Notes: generated by a model not told the origin, from the letters alone. 64,000 bases of DNA from Sphingomonas endophytica (GCF_001476895.1 NZ_LDTB01000009.1:1-64000); one strand, 5' to 3'; counted from the stretch's first letter, positions 8,941 through 17,592 are shown. Translations and numbers: made by a program.

Positions 8941-9504
8941 TTAACGGCGATCGGCGGCAGGAGCCGGCCGGCTGAGCGAGGGCGACCCGGGCAGGATGAA
9001 GCGCCACGGCGTCGCGGCGGCGCGCGTGATGCCGATGCGGGGGGTGGCCAGGATCGGCGGCGCCACCGCGCGGTCGCGCCATGCGAACGGCAGCGCGTCC
9101 AGCGGTTTGCCATCGAAGGCCAGGTCGATGTCCAGCGCGCTGCACAGGCGCCCCGGTCCCGCGCAGAGCGACGCCGACCGAACGCTGATCCCGCGCCGCT
9201 CCTGCATCGTCGCCACGCCATCGGTCGGTGCCAGCGCCCGGATCAGGACCGCCGCGCCATCGCCGCAGGTGACGTTCAGGCAATGGTGCAGGCCGTAGAT
9301 GCGATAGACATAGGCCGCGCCGGCGGGGCCGAACATCGTCGCGTTGCGCGCTTTCGGCCCGGCGAAGCTGTGCGAAGCCGGGTCCGCCGCGTCATAGGCC
9401 TCGGTCTCGACGATCACCCCGCCGACGCCGTCGACCGTCACCGTCACGCCGATGAGCGCGCGCGCCACCGTCACCACGTCGCGGGAAAAGAAGGAGCGGT
9501 CCAT
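8941..9504 (-). CDS. mpg: DNA-3-methyladenine glycosylase (Mpg/AAG type)
   Basis: This enzyme removes alkylated and deaminated purines from DNA as the first step of base-excision repair. The 187-residue product matches the AAG fold from end to end. It shows RDVVTVARALIG at the start, the active-site glutamate in GVIVETEAYD, the FGPAGAAYVYRIYGLH strand and the CAGPGRL loop. It is slightly short but not broken. It lies divergent from the D,D-carboxypeptidase with a 59-base gap and is not in an operon. Confidence 0.92.
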   Translation of the reverse strand: MDRSFFSRDVVTVARALIGVTVTVDGVGGVIVETEAYDAADPASHSFAGPKARNATMFGPAGAAYVYRIYGLHHCLNVTCGDGAAVLIRALAPTDGVATMQERRGISVRSASLCAGPGRLCSALDIDLAFDGKPLDALPFAWRDRAVAPPILATPRIGITRAAATPWRFILPGSPSLSRPAPAADRR

Positions 9505-9563
9505 GGTCGCGATATAGGCGCCGGCGGTGGAGATGCGCGCGCAAATCGGTTAAGCGCCATGCC

Positions 9564-10394
9564 ATGCCGTATGCGTCGCGTTTCGCCCCGGCGGTGCTGT
9601 TCCTGCTCGCCGCCTTCTGCCCCTCCGCCGTCACCGCCGCGCCCCGCGCGCCCGTGTCGCAGATCGTCATGGATGCCGGCACCGGCGAGATACTGGACGA
9701 GGACAATGCCGGGCGATCCCGGCCCCCCGCCTCGCTCGCCAAGATGATGACGCTGCTGCTGGCCTTCGAGGCACTGGATGCGGGCACGCTGAAGCCATCC
9801 ACGCCGATCCGCATGGACGCGGCGGGCGAACGGCAGCAGCCGTCGCGGCTGGGGTTGCGGCGCGGCCGGACGATCCGGCTCGACGCCGCGTTGCGCGCGA
9901 TCGCGGTGATCTCCGCCAACGACATCGCGGTGGCGCTCGCCGATCACCTGGCCGGTAACGAGCGCGCGTTCGTGCGCCGGATGAACGCGCGTGCCAAGGC
10001 GATCGGGATGGCGGACACGACCTTCGGCAACGCGACCGGGCTGGCGCCGAGTGCGGGGCGGACCACGGCGCGCGACATGGCGATCCTGGCGCGGCAATTG
10101 ATCCGTGCCCATGCCGGGCGCTACAAACTGTTCTCGACGCGCCGCATCACCTGGGAAGGGCATCAGCGCGAGAACCATAACAAGCTGCTGGGCAAGGTGG
10201 TCGGGCTGGATGGGCTGAAGACCGGCTATACGGTCGAGGCCGGCTTCAACCTGGCCGCGTCCGCCCGGCGCGCCAGCCGGCGGGTGATCGTGGTGGTCAT
10301 GGGGGCGCCGTCGGGCAGCGCACGCGACGTGCTGGTCGCCAACCTGATGGAGGTCGGCTTCACCGAGCCGCGCGCGCGCGGCGCGCGTCGCTAG
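9564..10394 (+). CDS. D-alanyl-D-alanine carboxypeptidase, serine-type (S11 family)
   Basis: This enzyme trims the terminal D-Ala of peptidoglycan stem peptides in the periplasm. All three penicillin-binding motifs are present: SLAK with the nucleophile Ser57, SAND (SxN) in AVISANDIAV, and KTG in GLKTGYTVEAG. A signal peptide covers about the first 26 residues (cut near VTAA). At 276 residues it lacks the C-terminal beta-domain and amphipathic anchor of DacA/PBP5 and resembles the short DacF/PBP7-like forms. The ATG at 9564 is taken because the leader begins there. Confidence 0.9.
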   Translation: MPYASRFAPAVLFLLAAFCPSAVTAAPRAPVSQIVMDAGTGEILDEDNAGRSRPPASLAKMMTLLLAFEALDAGTLKPSTPIRMDAAGERQQPSRLGLRRGRTIRLDAALRAIAVISANDIAVALADHLAGNERAFVRRMNARAKAIGMADTTFGNATGLAPSAGRTTARDMAILARQLIRAHAGRYKLFSTRRITWEGHQRENHNKLLGKVVGLDGLKTGYTVEAGFNLAASARRASRRVIVVVMGAPSGSARDVLVANLMEVGFTEPRARGARR

Positions 10395-10398
10395 CCGA

Positions 10399-10773
10399 TC
10401 AGGCGAGCAGCCCGGAGATCCGGTCGAGGAAGGTCGCGATATGGTCGGGCTTGGTCACGAATGCGTCGGCGCCGGCGGCCAGGCAAGCCTCCTTGTCCTG
10501 CGGGCTGTCGAGCACCGTCAGCGCCATCACCGGAATCGTGCGCGTCGTCTCGGTCGTCTTCAACCCCTCGATCACGTCCAGCCCGCTCAGGTTCGGCAGG
10601 CGGATGTCGACGATGATCGCGTCGGGGCGGACGTCCTCGGCACGACGCTGCGCGTCGCGCTCGTCTTCCAGGACGTGCGTGTCGTATCCGCCGATCTCAA
10701 GCCATGATGCGTAGAGTTTCCGGTGGCTGGGTGTGTCCTCCACCAGCATGATGCACTTTCGACCCGCCACCCG
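10399..10773 (-). CDS. Single-domain response regulator (CheY/DivK-like)
   Basis: This is a stand-alone receiver of 124 residues with no output domain. It shows the acidic pocket (IMLVEDTPSH), the phosphorylated aspartate in IIVDIRLPNLSG, the Thr in MALTV and the conserved Lys in FVTKPD. I place the start at the GTG at 10773, which has GGGAGG 5-6 bases upstream; an ATG at 10788 is possible, and the reading frame is open further. It is tail-to-tail with the carboxypeptidase, 4 bases apart, and next to a GAF protein, so the two minus-strand genes may work together. Confidence 0.85.
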   Translation of the reverse strand, partial: RVAGRKCIMLVEDTPSHRKLYASWLEIGGYDTHVLEDERDAQRRAEDVRPDAIIVDIRLPNLSGLDVIEGLKTTETTRTIPVMALTVLDSPQDKEACLAAGADAFVTKPDHIATFLDRISGLLA

Positions 10774-10874
10774 TCCTCCCGTCGTCATCGCCCGACGCGC
10801 CGGTTCGCGGCGCGCACCGCAACCGATTACAGCAGCAAAGCTATTCTGCCGAGGCCCAATTTGGCACAATTCGT

Positions 10875-11351
10875 TCAGGCCATGATCCGCTCCGCCTCAC
10901 GCGCCAGCGCCGCCAGTTCGTACAGGTCGGGCAGGCGATCGCGCGCCTGATGGTCGATGACGCAGAGCGCACCCAGCGGATAACCGGCGCGATCCACCAG
11001 CGGGATGCCGATGTAGAACCGGACGAACGGCGCGTGAGCCACGGCCGGGTTGGTGGCGAAGCGGGGATCGCGCGAGGCGTCGGTCACCACCAGCGGCTCC
11101 CCAGGCTGATGGATCACCTGCGCGCAGAACGATATCTCGCGCGGCACTTCGTCGGCGACCGGGCCGCGCTTGGCGATCATCCACTGCCGGGCACGGTCGA
11201 CGACGGAAATAGCGCCGATCGGAGTCGCCGCCACCTCCGCCGCGCGCGCCGCGATGCGTTGCAGCCGTTCGTCCCAGCGTTTGGACGGCAGATCCAGACG
11301 ATCCACCGCGGCCTGCCGGGCAGCCTCTTCGGCGATCATCGCGCTGCTCAT
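10875..11351 (-). CDS. GAF-domain protein
   Basis: The 158-residue soluble protein is almost entirely one GAF domain. Typical marks are PIGAISVVDRARQWMIAKRG, the EISFCAQVI helix, LVVTDASRDPRFATNP and FYIGIPLVDRAGYPLGALCVID. This subgroup is often found as a sensor attached to GGDEF enzymes or histidine kinases; here it stands alone. It is divergent from a GGDEF-EAL gene across a 189-base spacer with an AT-rich patch (11370-11395). The start at ATG 11351 is chosen by domain position; the ligand is unknown. Confidence 0.82.
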   Translation of the reverse strand: MSSAMIAEEAARQAAVDRLDLPSKRWDERLQRIAARAAEVAATPIGAISVVDRARQWMIAKRGPVADEVPREISFCAQVIHQPGEPLVVTDASRDPRFATNPAVAHAPFVRFYIGIPLVDRAGYPLGALCVIDHQARDRLPDLYELAALAREAERIMA

Positions 11352-11540
11352 CAACACTCGCTTGTAGCCCCTTAATAGTTCTATATTTTCTGGTCTGGCG
11401 GCGGGTGAGTCAAGCACCAAGCGCGCGGAGAGCGCTGTCGCCGGCCCATGTGGATGCCGGGGTCGCTGTTGCGCCGGGCGGGGCACGCTCATAAAGAAGT
11501 AACGCCTTTTCCGTTACGTCGGACCGCCCGCGGAGGTTGT

Positions 11541-13649
11541 GTGCTGCCGACATCCATTTCTACCCGCGTTGCTGTCGCTTTCGGCGCCGTCCTGACGCTG
11601 GGGCTGCTGCTTGTGCTGGGCGGATCGTTGCTGGCGCATCACATCAGCGCGGAGAATGCCGCCGCGGGACGGCTGGCCGGGCTGTTGCAGCTGGAGGATC
11701 GGCAGGATCAGCGGCAGCGGCGGCTGCGGCTGGGGGTGGGCGAGGTCACCCGGCTGGCCGAGCAGGAGCGCGCGATTACTCCCCGGCAATGGGCTTCGGT
11801 GGCGGAGGCGCTGCGCTTCTTTCGACATGGTGTCGCGGCGGCCCCGGCCGACCCGGAAGTGTCCGCCGACCTGCGGGCGCTCATGGACGCCCGGCGGATC
11901 GCCGAGACACGGTTCGCGGCACTGAGCCTCGGCCTGCTGACGGAGGCGCGGCGTGCACCGGAACGGATCGGGCCCGACATGCCGGCATTCCTGGCGGCGC
12001 TACGTCACCTGGAGAGTCGCCGGACGGCGGTGCGCGAGCGGCTGGTCGAGCGGATCGCGGCGACGGTGAGAAACAATTCGGTGGAGCTGAGGCGCCGCAT
12101 GTGGCGAATCCTGGCGGGCGCGGTGGCGGTGCTGCTCTTCCTGCTCGCCTGCACCCTGTGGCTGCGGCGACAGGTCATCAAACCGATCGTCGCGATCGCC
12201 GAGCGCGTGCGTCAGCTCAGCGCCGGTGCGGATGCGGGCGCGCATGTTCCCGGCGCGACGCGGCACGACGAGCTCGGCGACCTGGCACGCGGCATCGGCG
12301 AATATCGTGCCGCCGTCGAGCTGCGGCAGCGGGCGGAGCGGCACATCGACTATCTGGCGCATCACGACGTACTGACCGGCCTGCCCAATCGCCTGCTGTT
12401 CGAGGAGCGGCTGAAGCAGGAGCTGGTGCGCGCCACGCGGATCGGCGAGCGGCTGGCGGTGTTTGCGATCGACCTGGACGAGTTCAAGTCGATCAACGAT
12501 CGCTTCGGCCATGCTGGCGGCGACGAGGCGTTGTGCAGCGCCGCCCGGCTGTTGAGCGGGTGCGTGCGCGCCAGCGACCTCGTCGCACGACTGGGCGGGG
12601 ATGAGTTCGCGATCATCCAGGTCGGCGGTGCGCAGCCGGACGCGGCCGAGGCGCTGGTCAGGCGCATTCTGCGCGCGTGCGAGGCGACCGTCGGCGATAC
12701 GGTGCCGGTGCAGATGAGCATCGGCGTCGCCCTGTCCGGCGCCGCGCAGGAGCGCGAGGAGCTCTATAACCTCGCCGACATGGCGATGTATCGCGCCAAG
12801 GCGGAGGGGCGGCATACCGCGCGCTTCTTCGACGACCAGTTCAAGGAGGAGGTGCGGCTGCGCTGGCGTTTGTCGCGCGATCTGGACGGCGCGATCGAGC
12901 GCGGCGAGCTGTACCTCGCCTTTCAGCCGATCGCCGATACCGCCACGCTGGAGGTGATCGGGCATGAGGCGCTGGTTCGCTGGGCGCATCCCGAACTGGG
13001 CGAGATCCCGCCGGACCGCTTCATCCCGCTGGCGGAGGCGAGCGGCCGGATCGATGCGATCGGCCGATGGGTGGCGGATCGCGCGATGGAGGCGGCCAGC
13101 GCGTGGCCCGAGCACATCACGCTCGCGCTCAACCTGTCGGCGCTGCAGTTCCGGCAACCGGCGCTGGCGCATGAGCTGCTGGCGCTCGCACGACGCCATC
13201 GGATCGCGCCGACTCGGCTGGAGTTCGAGGTCACGGAAAGCGCGACGCTGCTGGACAATCGTCGCCAGCCGGTACTCACCGTGCTGCGCACCTTGCAGCA
13301 TCAGGGCGCGCGGATCGTGATGGACGATTTCGGTACGGGCTATTCATCGCTCAGCAACCTGCGGGACTTCCGCTTCGACAAACTGAAGGTCGATCGCAGC
13401 TTCGTGATGACGATGCTGGACCATGCGCCGTCGGCATCGATCGTTCGCAGCATCGTCGCGCTGGGCACCAGTCTGGGCATACCGGTGGTCGCGGAAGGCG
13501 TGGAGAATGAGGCGCAACTGGCGTTGTTGCGCAAATGGTCGCTGAATCAGGTGCAGGGTTATCTGTTGGGGCGTCCCAGCCGTGAGCCCGTGGATGTCGT
13601 CGACATCGCCGGCGGCGGCTTCGGCCAATGCCCCAAAATGGTGATCTGA
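11541..13649 (+). CDS. Membrane-bound GGDEF-EAL cyclic-di-GMP enzyme
   Basis: This makes and/or breaks cyclic di-GMP. The 702-residue product has a membrane helix at about 9-30 and a periplasmic helical sensor to about 187. A second helix at about 188-211 is followed by a HAMP linker, then GGDEF (motif at residues 352-356) and EAL (476-478). Both sites look intact: LGGDEF in the cyclase, and EAL, NLSALQFR, EFEVTES, MDDFGTGYSS and EGVEN in the phosphodiesterase. I chose the GTG at 11541 because GGAGG lies 4 bases before it; the frame is open 31 codons further upstream. Net activity cannot be predicted. It is divergent from the GAF gene. Confidence 0.93.
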   Translation: MLPTSISTRVAVAFGAVLTLGLLLVLGGSLLAHHISAENAAAGRLAGLLQLEDRQDQRQRRLRLGVGEVTRLAEQERAITPRQWASVAEALRFFRHGVAAAPADPEVSADLRALMDARRIAETRFAALSLGLLTEARRAPERIGPDMPAFLAALRHLESRRTAVRERLVERIAATVRNNSVELRRRMWRILAGAVAVLLFLLACTLWLRRQVIKPIVAIAERVRQLSAGADAGAHVPGATRHDELGDLARGIGEYRAAVELRQRAERHIDYLAHHDVLTGLPNRLLFEERLKQELVRATRIGERLAVFAIDLDEFKSINDRFGHAGGDEALCSAARLLSGCVRASDLVARLGGDEFAIIQVGGAQPDAAEALVRRILRACEATVGDTVPVQMSIGVALSGAAQEREELYNLADMAMYRAKAEGRHTARFFDDQFKEEVRLRWRLSRDLDGAIERGELYLAFQPIADTATLEVIGHEALVRWAHPELGEIPPDRFIPLAEASGRIDAIGRWVADRAMEAASAWPEHITLALNLSALQFRQPALAHELLALARRHRIAPTRLEFEVTESATLLDNRRQPVLTVLRTLQHQGARIVMDDFGTGYSSLSNLRDFRFDKLKVDRSFVMTMLDHAPSASIVRSIVALGTSLGIPVVAEGVENEAQLALLRKWSLNQVQGYLLGRPSREPVDVVDIAGGGFGQCPKMVI

Positions 13650-13730
13650 GCCGCGGCGGCCGGTCCCGTCAAATTGCTCCCACTATCCCGCTGCTTTACA
13701 GTGGATGTGGGCATTTTGGGGGGATTGGTG

Positions 13731-14042
13731 ATGGGAGACGACAACTTGATGTTGCCCGGTGGCGATACGCGACCGGCGAGCGCGGCAACGCAGAGTCGTC
13801 GCGGTGCTTCTGGCGATGATATTGTGAAAGCGGAAGAACTTTTGAGGGAGCACGCGCGGCTCCAGCGCGAGATCGCCGACATGGCCGGCAGCCTGCACTC
13901 GCTGCGGGAGCAGGTCGAGGACGACGCTTCGAGTCGCGAGCAACCCGCAAAGCCGTGGTTGGCGCGTCGTGGAACCGCGCAGGCGCGCGGACCGGCGCCC
14001 GCGCGCACGCTCCCGCCGTGGCTCGCGCGACGGGGCCGTTAA
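13731..14042 (+). CDS. Small hypothetical protein with coiled coil and duplicated PWLARRG motif
   Basis: I do not recognise this 103-residue protein. After a polar start it has a likely coiled coil (AEELLREHARLQREIADMAG and on to LREQV). A basic Ala/Pro-rich tail follows in which PWLARRG occurs twice, the second copy at the very C-terminus. There is no signal peptide or membrane segment. GGGGGG lies 6-12 bases before the ATG at 13731; an upstream in-frame start would add 19 poorly coding residues. It stands between the GGDEF-EAL gene and the xyl operon with its own gaps. The repeated motif could be a docking peptide. Confidence 0.6.
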   Translation: MGDDNLMLPGGDTRPASAATQSRRGASGDDIVKAEELLREHARLQREIADMAGSLHSLREQVEDDASSREQPAKPWLARRGTAQARGPAPARTLPPWLARRGR

Positions 14043-14076
14043 GGGGGGGCGACAAGGCACCAAGCGCCACGCTAGC

Positions 14077-14105
14077 TTGACATGAGTGCGCCGCCGGTGT
14101 TGGTA
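14077..14105 (+). promoter_or_regulatory. Putative xylX promoter
   Basis: A consensus -35 TTGACA (14077-14082) is followed after 17 bases by TTGGTA (14100-14105), a weak -10. The -10 lies under the left half of the palindromic operator, so a bound repressor would block polymerase. The assignment is by pattern only. Confidence 0.4.
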
Positions 14106-14114
14106 GCGCTATCA
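14101..14114. promoter_or_regulatory. LacI-type palindromic operator upstream of xylX
   Basis: TGGTAGCGCTATCA is a near-perfect inverted repeat around a central CG, as bound by LacI/GalR-family repressors. It lies 24 bases before the xylX ATG. Caulobacter xyl genes are controlled by a LacI-type regulator (XylR) through a site of this kind. A near-identical site, TGGTAGCGCTACGA, occurs at 48698-48711 on the minus strand. No lacI-like gene is in the window. Confidence 0.75.
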
Positions 14115-14137
14115 AGTTGCGAAGCGTGGAGGGGATG

Positions 14138-15271
14138 ATGGCGCAGGTGAACGGCGCGGTAGCGTCGGGCTTGCCGCACGATTGGCGGTCGGGTCGATTT
14201 GTCGGGCGGGCGGCGACGGCGGACGGGCCGATCCCGCTGCTGGTCATCGCGGGCGAGGCGTTCGACATGTCGGCGGTCGCGCCGACCCTGTCGATGCTGG
14301 TCGAGGCGGGTGATCTGTCGGGTGCTGGCGGACGGTCGCTCGGCGCACTGGACGCGGCGGGGCTGGAACTGCTCAGCCCGGTCGATCTGCAATGCGTGAA
14401 GGCATGCGGCGTCACCTTCGCGGTGTCGGCGATCGAGCGCGTGATCGAGGAGCGCGCGCGCGGCGACTGGTCGGCGGCGGCGGCGATCCGCGAGCGGCTG
14501 GAGGCGCGCGTCGGCGGCTCGATCCGTTCCGTGGTGCCGGGCACGGCCGAGGCGGCGGCGTTGAAGAGCGCGCTGATCGAGGACGGACTGTGGTCGCAAT
14601 ACCTGGAAGTCGCGATCGGCCCGGACGCGGAGGTCTTCACCAAGGCGCCGGTGCTGGCGACGGTCGGGCCCGATGCGGAGATCGGCATCCGTTCCGATTC
14701 GAGCTGGAACAACCCGGAGCCGGAGGTCGCGCTGCTGGTGAACAGCCGCGGCGAGGCGATCGGCGCGACGCTGGGCAATGACGTCAACCTGCGCGATTTT
14801 GAGGGGCGTTCGGCGCTGCTGCTCGGCAAGGCGAAGGACAATAACGCCTCCTGCTCGCTCGGTCCGCTGGTGCGGCTGTTCGACGACACGTTCACGATCG
14901 ACGATGTGCGCCATGCGGAAGTGCGGCTGAACATCCAGGGCGAGGACGGCTACGTCCTCGACGGTGTCAGCAACATGGCGGAGATCAGCCGCGATCCGCT
15001 CGACCTGGTTCGCCAGACCTTGTCGGAGCATCAATATCCGGACGGCTTCGTGCTGTTCCTCGGGACGCTCTTCGCGCCGGTGCAGGATCGCGACGATGTC
15101 GGGCGCGGCTTCACCCACAAGATCGGCGACCGCGTGACGATCGAGAGCGAGCGGCTGGGCCGCCTGACGAACCGCGTCGTGACGTCGAAGGACGCCGCGC
15201 CGTGGACGGACGGGATCGGGGCGCTGTTCCGCAATCTGGTGCGGCGCGGGCTGCTGAGTACTGGCAAGTGA
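14138..15271 (+). CDS. xylX: 2-keto-3-deoxy-D-xylonate dehydratase (FAH superfamily)
   Basis: This converts 2-keto-3-deoxy-D-xylonate to alpha-ketoglutarate semialdehyde in the oxidative (Weimberg) xylose pathway. The 377-residue protein keeps the signature blocks of Caulobacter XylX: VDLQCVKACGVTFAVS, GLWSQYLEVAIGPDAE, WNNPEPEVALL and LGNDVNLRDFEGRSALLL. The last of these contain acidic metal-ligand positions of the FAH fold. I chose the ATG at 14138, with GGAGGGG just upstream; ATG 14135 and TTG 14117 are in frame. It overlaps xylB by 4 bases (GTGA). The assignment rests on recalled family sequence and on synteny with xylB and xylE. Confidence 0.88.
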   Translation: MAQVNGAVASGLPHDWRSGRFVGRAATADGPIPLLVIAGEAFDMSAVAPTLSMLVEAGDLSGAGGRSLGALDAAGLELLSPVDLQCVKACGVTFAVSAIERVIEERARGDWSAAAAIRERLEARVGGSIRSVVPGTAEAAALKSALIEDGLWSQYLEVAIGPDAEVFTKAPVLATVGPDAEIGIRSDSSWNNPEPEVALLVNSRGEAIGATLGNDVNLRDFEGRSALLLGKAKDNNASCSLGPLVRLFDDTFTIDDVRHAEVRLNIQGEDGYVLDGVSNMAEISRDPLDLVRQTLSEHQYPDGFVLFLGTLFAPVQDRDDVGRGFTHKIGDRVTIESERLGRLTNRVVTSKDAAPWTDGIGALFRNLVRRGLLSTGK

Positions 15272-16014
15272 GCGCGATCTATCCGTCGCTGGAAGGCAAG
15301 CGGGTCATCATCACCGGCGGCGCGACCGGGATCGGCGCGGGTCTGGTCGAGGCGTTCGCGCGGCAGGGCTCGCACATCGCCTTCGTCGATGTCGCGGAAG
15401 AAGCCGGGGCGGCGTTGGCCGAACGACTGGGCGACCGCGTTCATTTCCATCGTTGCGACCTGACCGATGTCGATGCGCTGCCGGGTACGATCGCGACGCT
15501 GGCCGAGGCGATCGGCGGCGTCGACGTGCTCATCAACAATGCCGCGAACGATGACCGGCATACGGTCGCCGAGGTGACGCCCCAATATTGGGACGACCGC
15601 ATGGCGGTGAACCTTCGCCACCTGTTCTTCGCCGCGCAGGCGGCGGTACCGCATATGAAGGCGTCGGGCGGTGGTGCGATCGTTAACTTCGGTTCGATCA
15701 GCTGGCACCTCGGCCTGCCCGATCTGGTGCTCTATCAGACCGCCAAGGCCGCGATCGAGGGGATGACGCGCGGGCTCGCACGCGACCTGGGGCGCGACAA
15801 TATTCGCGTTACCACGATCGTACCGGGCAACGTCCAGACGCCGCGGCAGGAGAAATGGTACACGCCAGAAGGTGAGGCGGAGATCGTCGCGGCGCAATGC
15901 CTCGACGGGCGCATCCAGCCCGCCGACGTCGCCGCGCTGGCGCTGTTCCTCGCTTCCGACGATGCGCGGATGTGCACGGGACACGATTATTTCGTGGATG
16001 CCGGGTGGCGATAG
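15268..16014 (+). CDS. xylB: D-xylose 1-dehydrogenase (SDR family)
   Basis: This NAD-dependent enzyme oxidises D-xylose to xylonolactone, the first step of the Weimberg pathway. The 248-residue length equals that of Caulobacter XylB. Matching blocks include SAIYPSLEGKRVIITGG, NNAANDDRH, INFG-like VNFGSISWHLGLPDLVLYQT, QEKWYTPEGEAEIVAAQCL and the C-terminus TGHDYFVDAGWR. The Rossmann motif is TGGATGIG. The catalytic Ser (SISW), Tyr (LYQTAK) and Lys are present. The start is a GTG overlapping the xylX stop. It is followed by the sugar transporter gene. Confidence 0.93.
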   Translation: MSAIYPSLEGKRVIITGGATGIGAGLVEAFARQGSHIAFVDVAEEAGAALAERLGDRVHFHRCDLTDVDALPGTIATLAEAIGGVDVLINNAANDDRHTVAEVTPQYWDDRMAVNLRHLFFAAQAAVPHMKASGGGAIVNFGSISWHLGLPDLVLYQTAKAAIEGMTRGLARDLGRDNIRVTTIVPGNVQTPRQEKWYTPEGEAEIVAAQCLDGRIQPADVAALALFLASDDARMCTGHDYFVDAGWR

Positions 16015-16077
16015 AGCGCCGGTGACAAACGCCTGAAACTAAGCAAGAACAAGATCGGATTGAGGGAGCGGGACGGG

Positions 16078-17526
16078 ATGGCGATGATGATGAGCGAGCC
16101 GGCGGGTGCGCCCGGCGATCCGGGTGCGGCGGCGCGGGTGAACATGGGGTTCATCGCGGCGATCGTGGCGGTGGCCACGATCGGCGGGTTCATGTTCGGC
16201 TATGACTCGGGCGTCATCAACGGGACGCAGAAGGGGCTGGAGGCCGCGTTCGACCTCGGCAAGCTCGGCATCGGGGTCAATGTCGGCGCGATCCTGGTCG
16301 GCTCGTCGATCGGCGCGTTCCTGGCCGGGCGGCTCGCCGACCGGATCGGGCGGCGCGGCGTGATGATGCTGGCCGCCGTCCTGTTCCTCGGCAGCGCGCT
16401 GCTGGCCGGTGCCGCCGGCTCGTCGGCGATCTTCATCTTCGCCCGCATCGTCGGCGGGCTCGGCGTCGGCGCGGCCAGCGTCATTTCGCCGGTCTATATC
16501 TCCGAAGTCACCCCTGCGGCGATCCGTGGCCGCTTGTCGAGCGTGCAGCAGGTGATGATCATCACCGGCCTGACCGGCGCGTTCGTCGCGAACTTCGCGC
16601 TGGCCCGCTATGCCGGCGGCTCGACCGCCGATTTCTGGCTGGGGTTCCAGGCATGGCGCTGGATGTTCTGGCTGCAGGCGATCCCGGCGGCGATCTACCT
16701 CGTGGCGCTGTTCGTGATCCCGGAAAGCCCGCGCTATCTGGTCGCGCAGGGGCGGGATGCCGAGGCGCACAAGGTGCTGACCCGCCTGTTCGGCACGGCC
16801 GAGGCCGATCGCAAGGTCACCGACATCCGCGGCAGCCTGGCCGCCGATCAGCACCGTCCCAAGCTGTCCGACCTGAAGGACCGCGCGACCGGCAAGATCC
16901 GCCCGATCGTCTGGGCGGGCATCGGCCTGGCCGTGTTCCAGCAGCTCGTCGGCATCAACGTCGTCTTCTATTACGGGGCGACCCTGTGGGAGGCGGTCGG
17001 CTTCTCCGAGGATTATGCACTGCAGACCAACATCCTGTCGGGCGTGCTGTCGATCGGGGCCTGTATCTTCACGATCTTCACCGTCGACCGGATCGGGCGC
17101 AAGCCGCTGCTGCTGATTGGCTCGGCGGGCATGGCGGTGACGCTGGCGGTGGTCGCCTGGGCCTTCTCGACCGCCGTCACCGACGCGGCGGGCGCGGTCA
17201 GCCTGCCGGGTAACAATGGCGTCATCGCGCTGATCGCGGCGAACCTGTATGTGATCTTCTTCAACGCCAGCTGGGGCCCGGTCATGTGGGTGATGCTGGG
17301 CGAGATGTTCCCGAACCAGATCCGTGGTTCGGGCCTCGCGGTCGCGGGTTTCGCGCAGTGGATCGCCAATGCGGTGATCTCGGTGACCTTCCCGGCGCTG
17401 GTCGTGTCGCCGGGGCTGGCGGTGACCTACACCGGCTATGCGCTGTTCGCCGCGATCTCGTTCTTCTTCGTCCGCAAGATGGTGCATGAGACGCGCGGGC
17501 GCGAGCTGGAGGACATGCAGGGCTGA
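16078..17526 (+). CDS. xylE: Sugar:H+ symporter of the MFS sugar-porter family, probably D-xylose
   Basis: This 12-helix inner-membrane transporter of 482 residues has the sugar-porter marks GFMFGYDSGVINGTQ, GRLADRIGRRG, PESPRYLVAQGR, QQLVGINVVFYYG (sugar-contact helix 7) and DRIGRKPLL. Its position directly after xylX-xylB, 63 bases downstream on the same strand, makes D-xylose the likely substrate, as for Caulobacter xylE. The ATG at 16078 follows GGGAG by 9 bases; nearby in-frame starts (TTG 16060, ATG 16084) are possible. A perfect hairpin ends the operon. Confidence 0.87.
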   Translation: MAMMMSEPAGAPGDPGAAARVNMGFIAAIVAVATIGGFMFGYDSGVINGTQKGLEAAFDLGKLGIGVNVGAILVGSSIGAFLAGRLADRIGRRGVMMLAAVLFLGSALLAGAAGSSAIFIFARIVGGLGVGAASVISPVYISEVTPAAIRGRLSSVQQVMIITGLTGAFVANFALARYAGGSTADFWLGFQAWRWMFWLQAIPAAIYLVALFVIPESPRYLVAQGRDAEAHKVLTRLFGTAEADRKVTDIRGSLAADQHRPKLSDLKDRATGKIRPIVWAGIGLAVFQQLVGINVVFYYGATLWEAVGFSEDYALQTNILSGVLSIGACIFTIFTVDRIGRKPLLLIGSAGMAVTLAVVAWAFSTAVTDAAGAVSLPGNNGVIALIAANLYVIFFNASWGPVMWVMLGEMFPNQIRGSGLAVAGFAQWIANAVISVTFPALVVSPGLAVTYTGYALFAAISFFFVRKMVHETRGRELEDMQG

Positions 17527-17562
17527 TCGCCTCGTCGCCGGTCGCGGCGACGTTCTGTAGAG

Positions 17563-17592
17563 ACGTCACCCCGGCGATGGCCGGGGTGACGT
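17563..17592. terminator. Perfect 12-bp hairpin after xylE
   Basis: ACGTCACCCCGG (17563-17574) pairs without mismatch with CCGGGGTGACGT (17581-17592) over a 6-base loop, 36 bases after the xylE stop. It has the GTCACCCCGG core of the GC-rich palindromes common between sphingomonad genes. It can act as a terminator although no T-tract follows. Confidence 0.75.
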
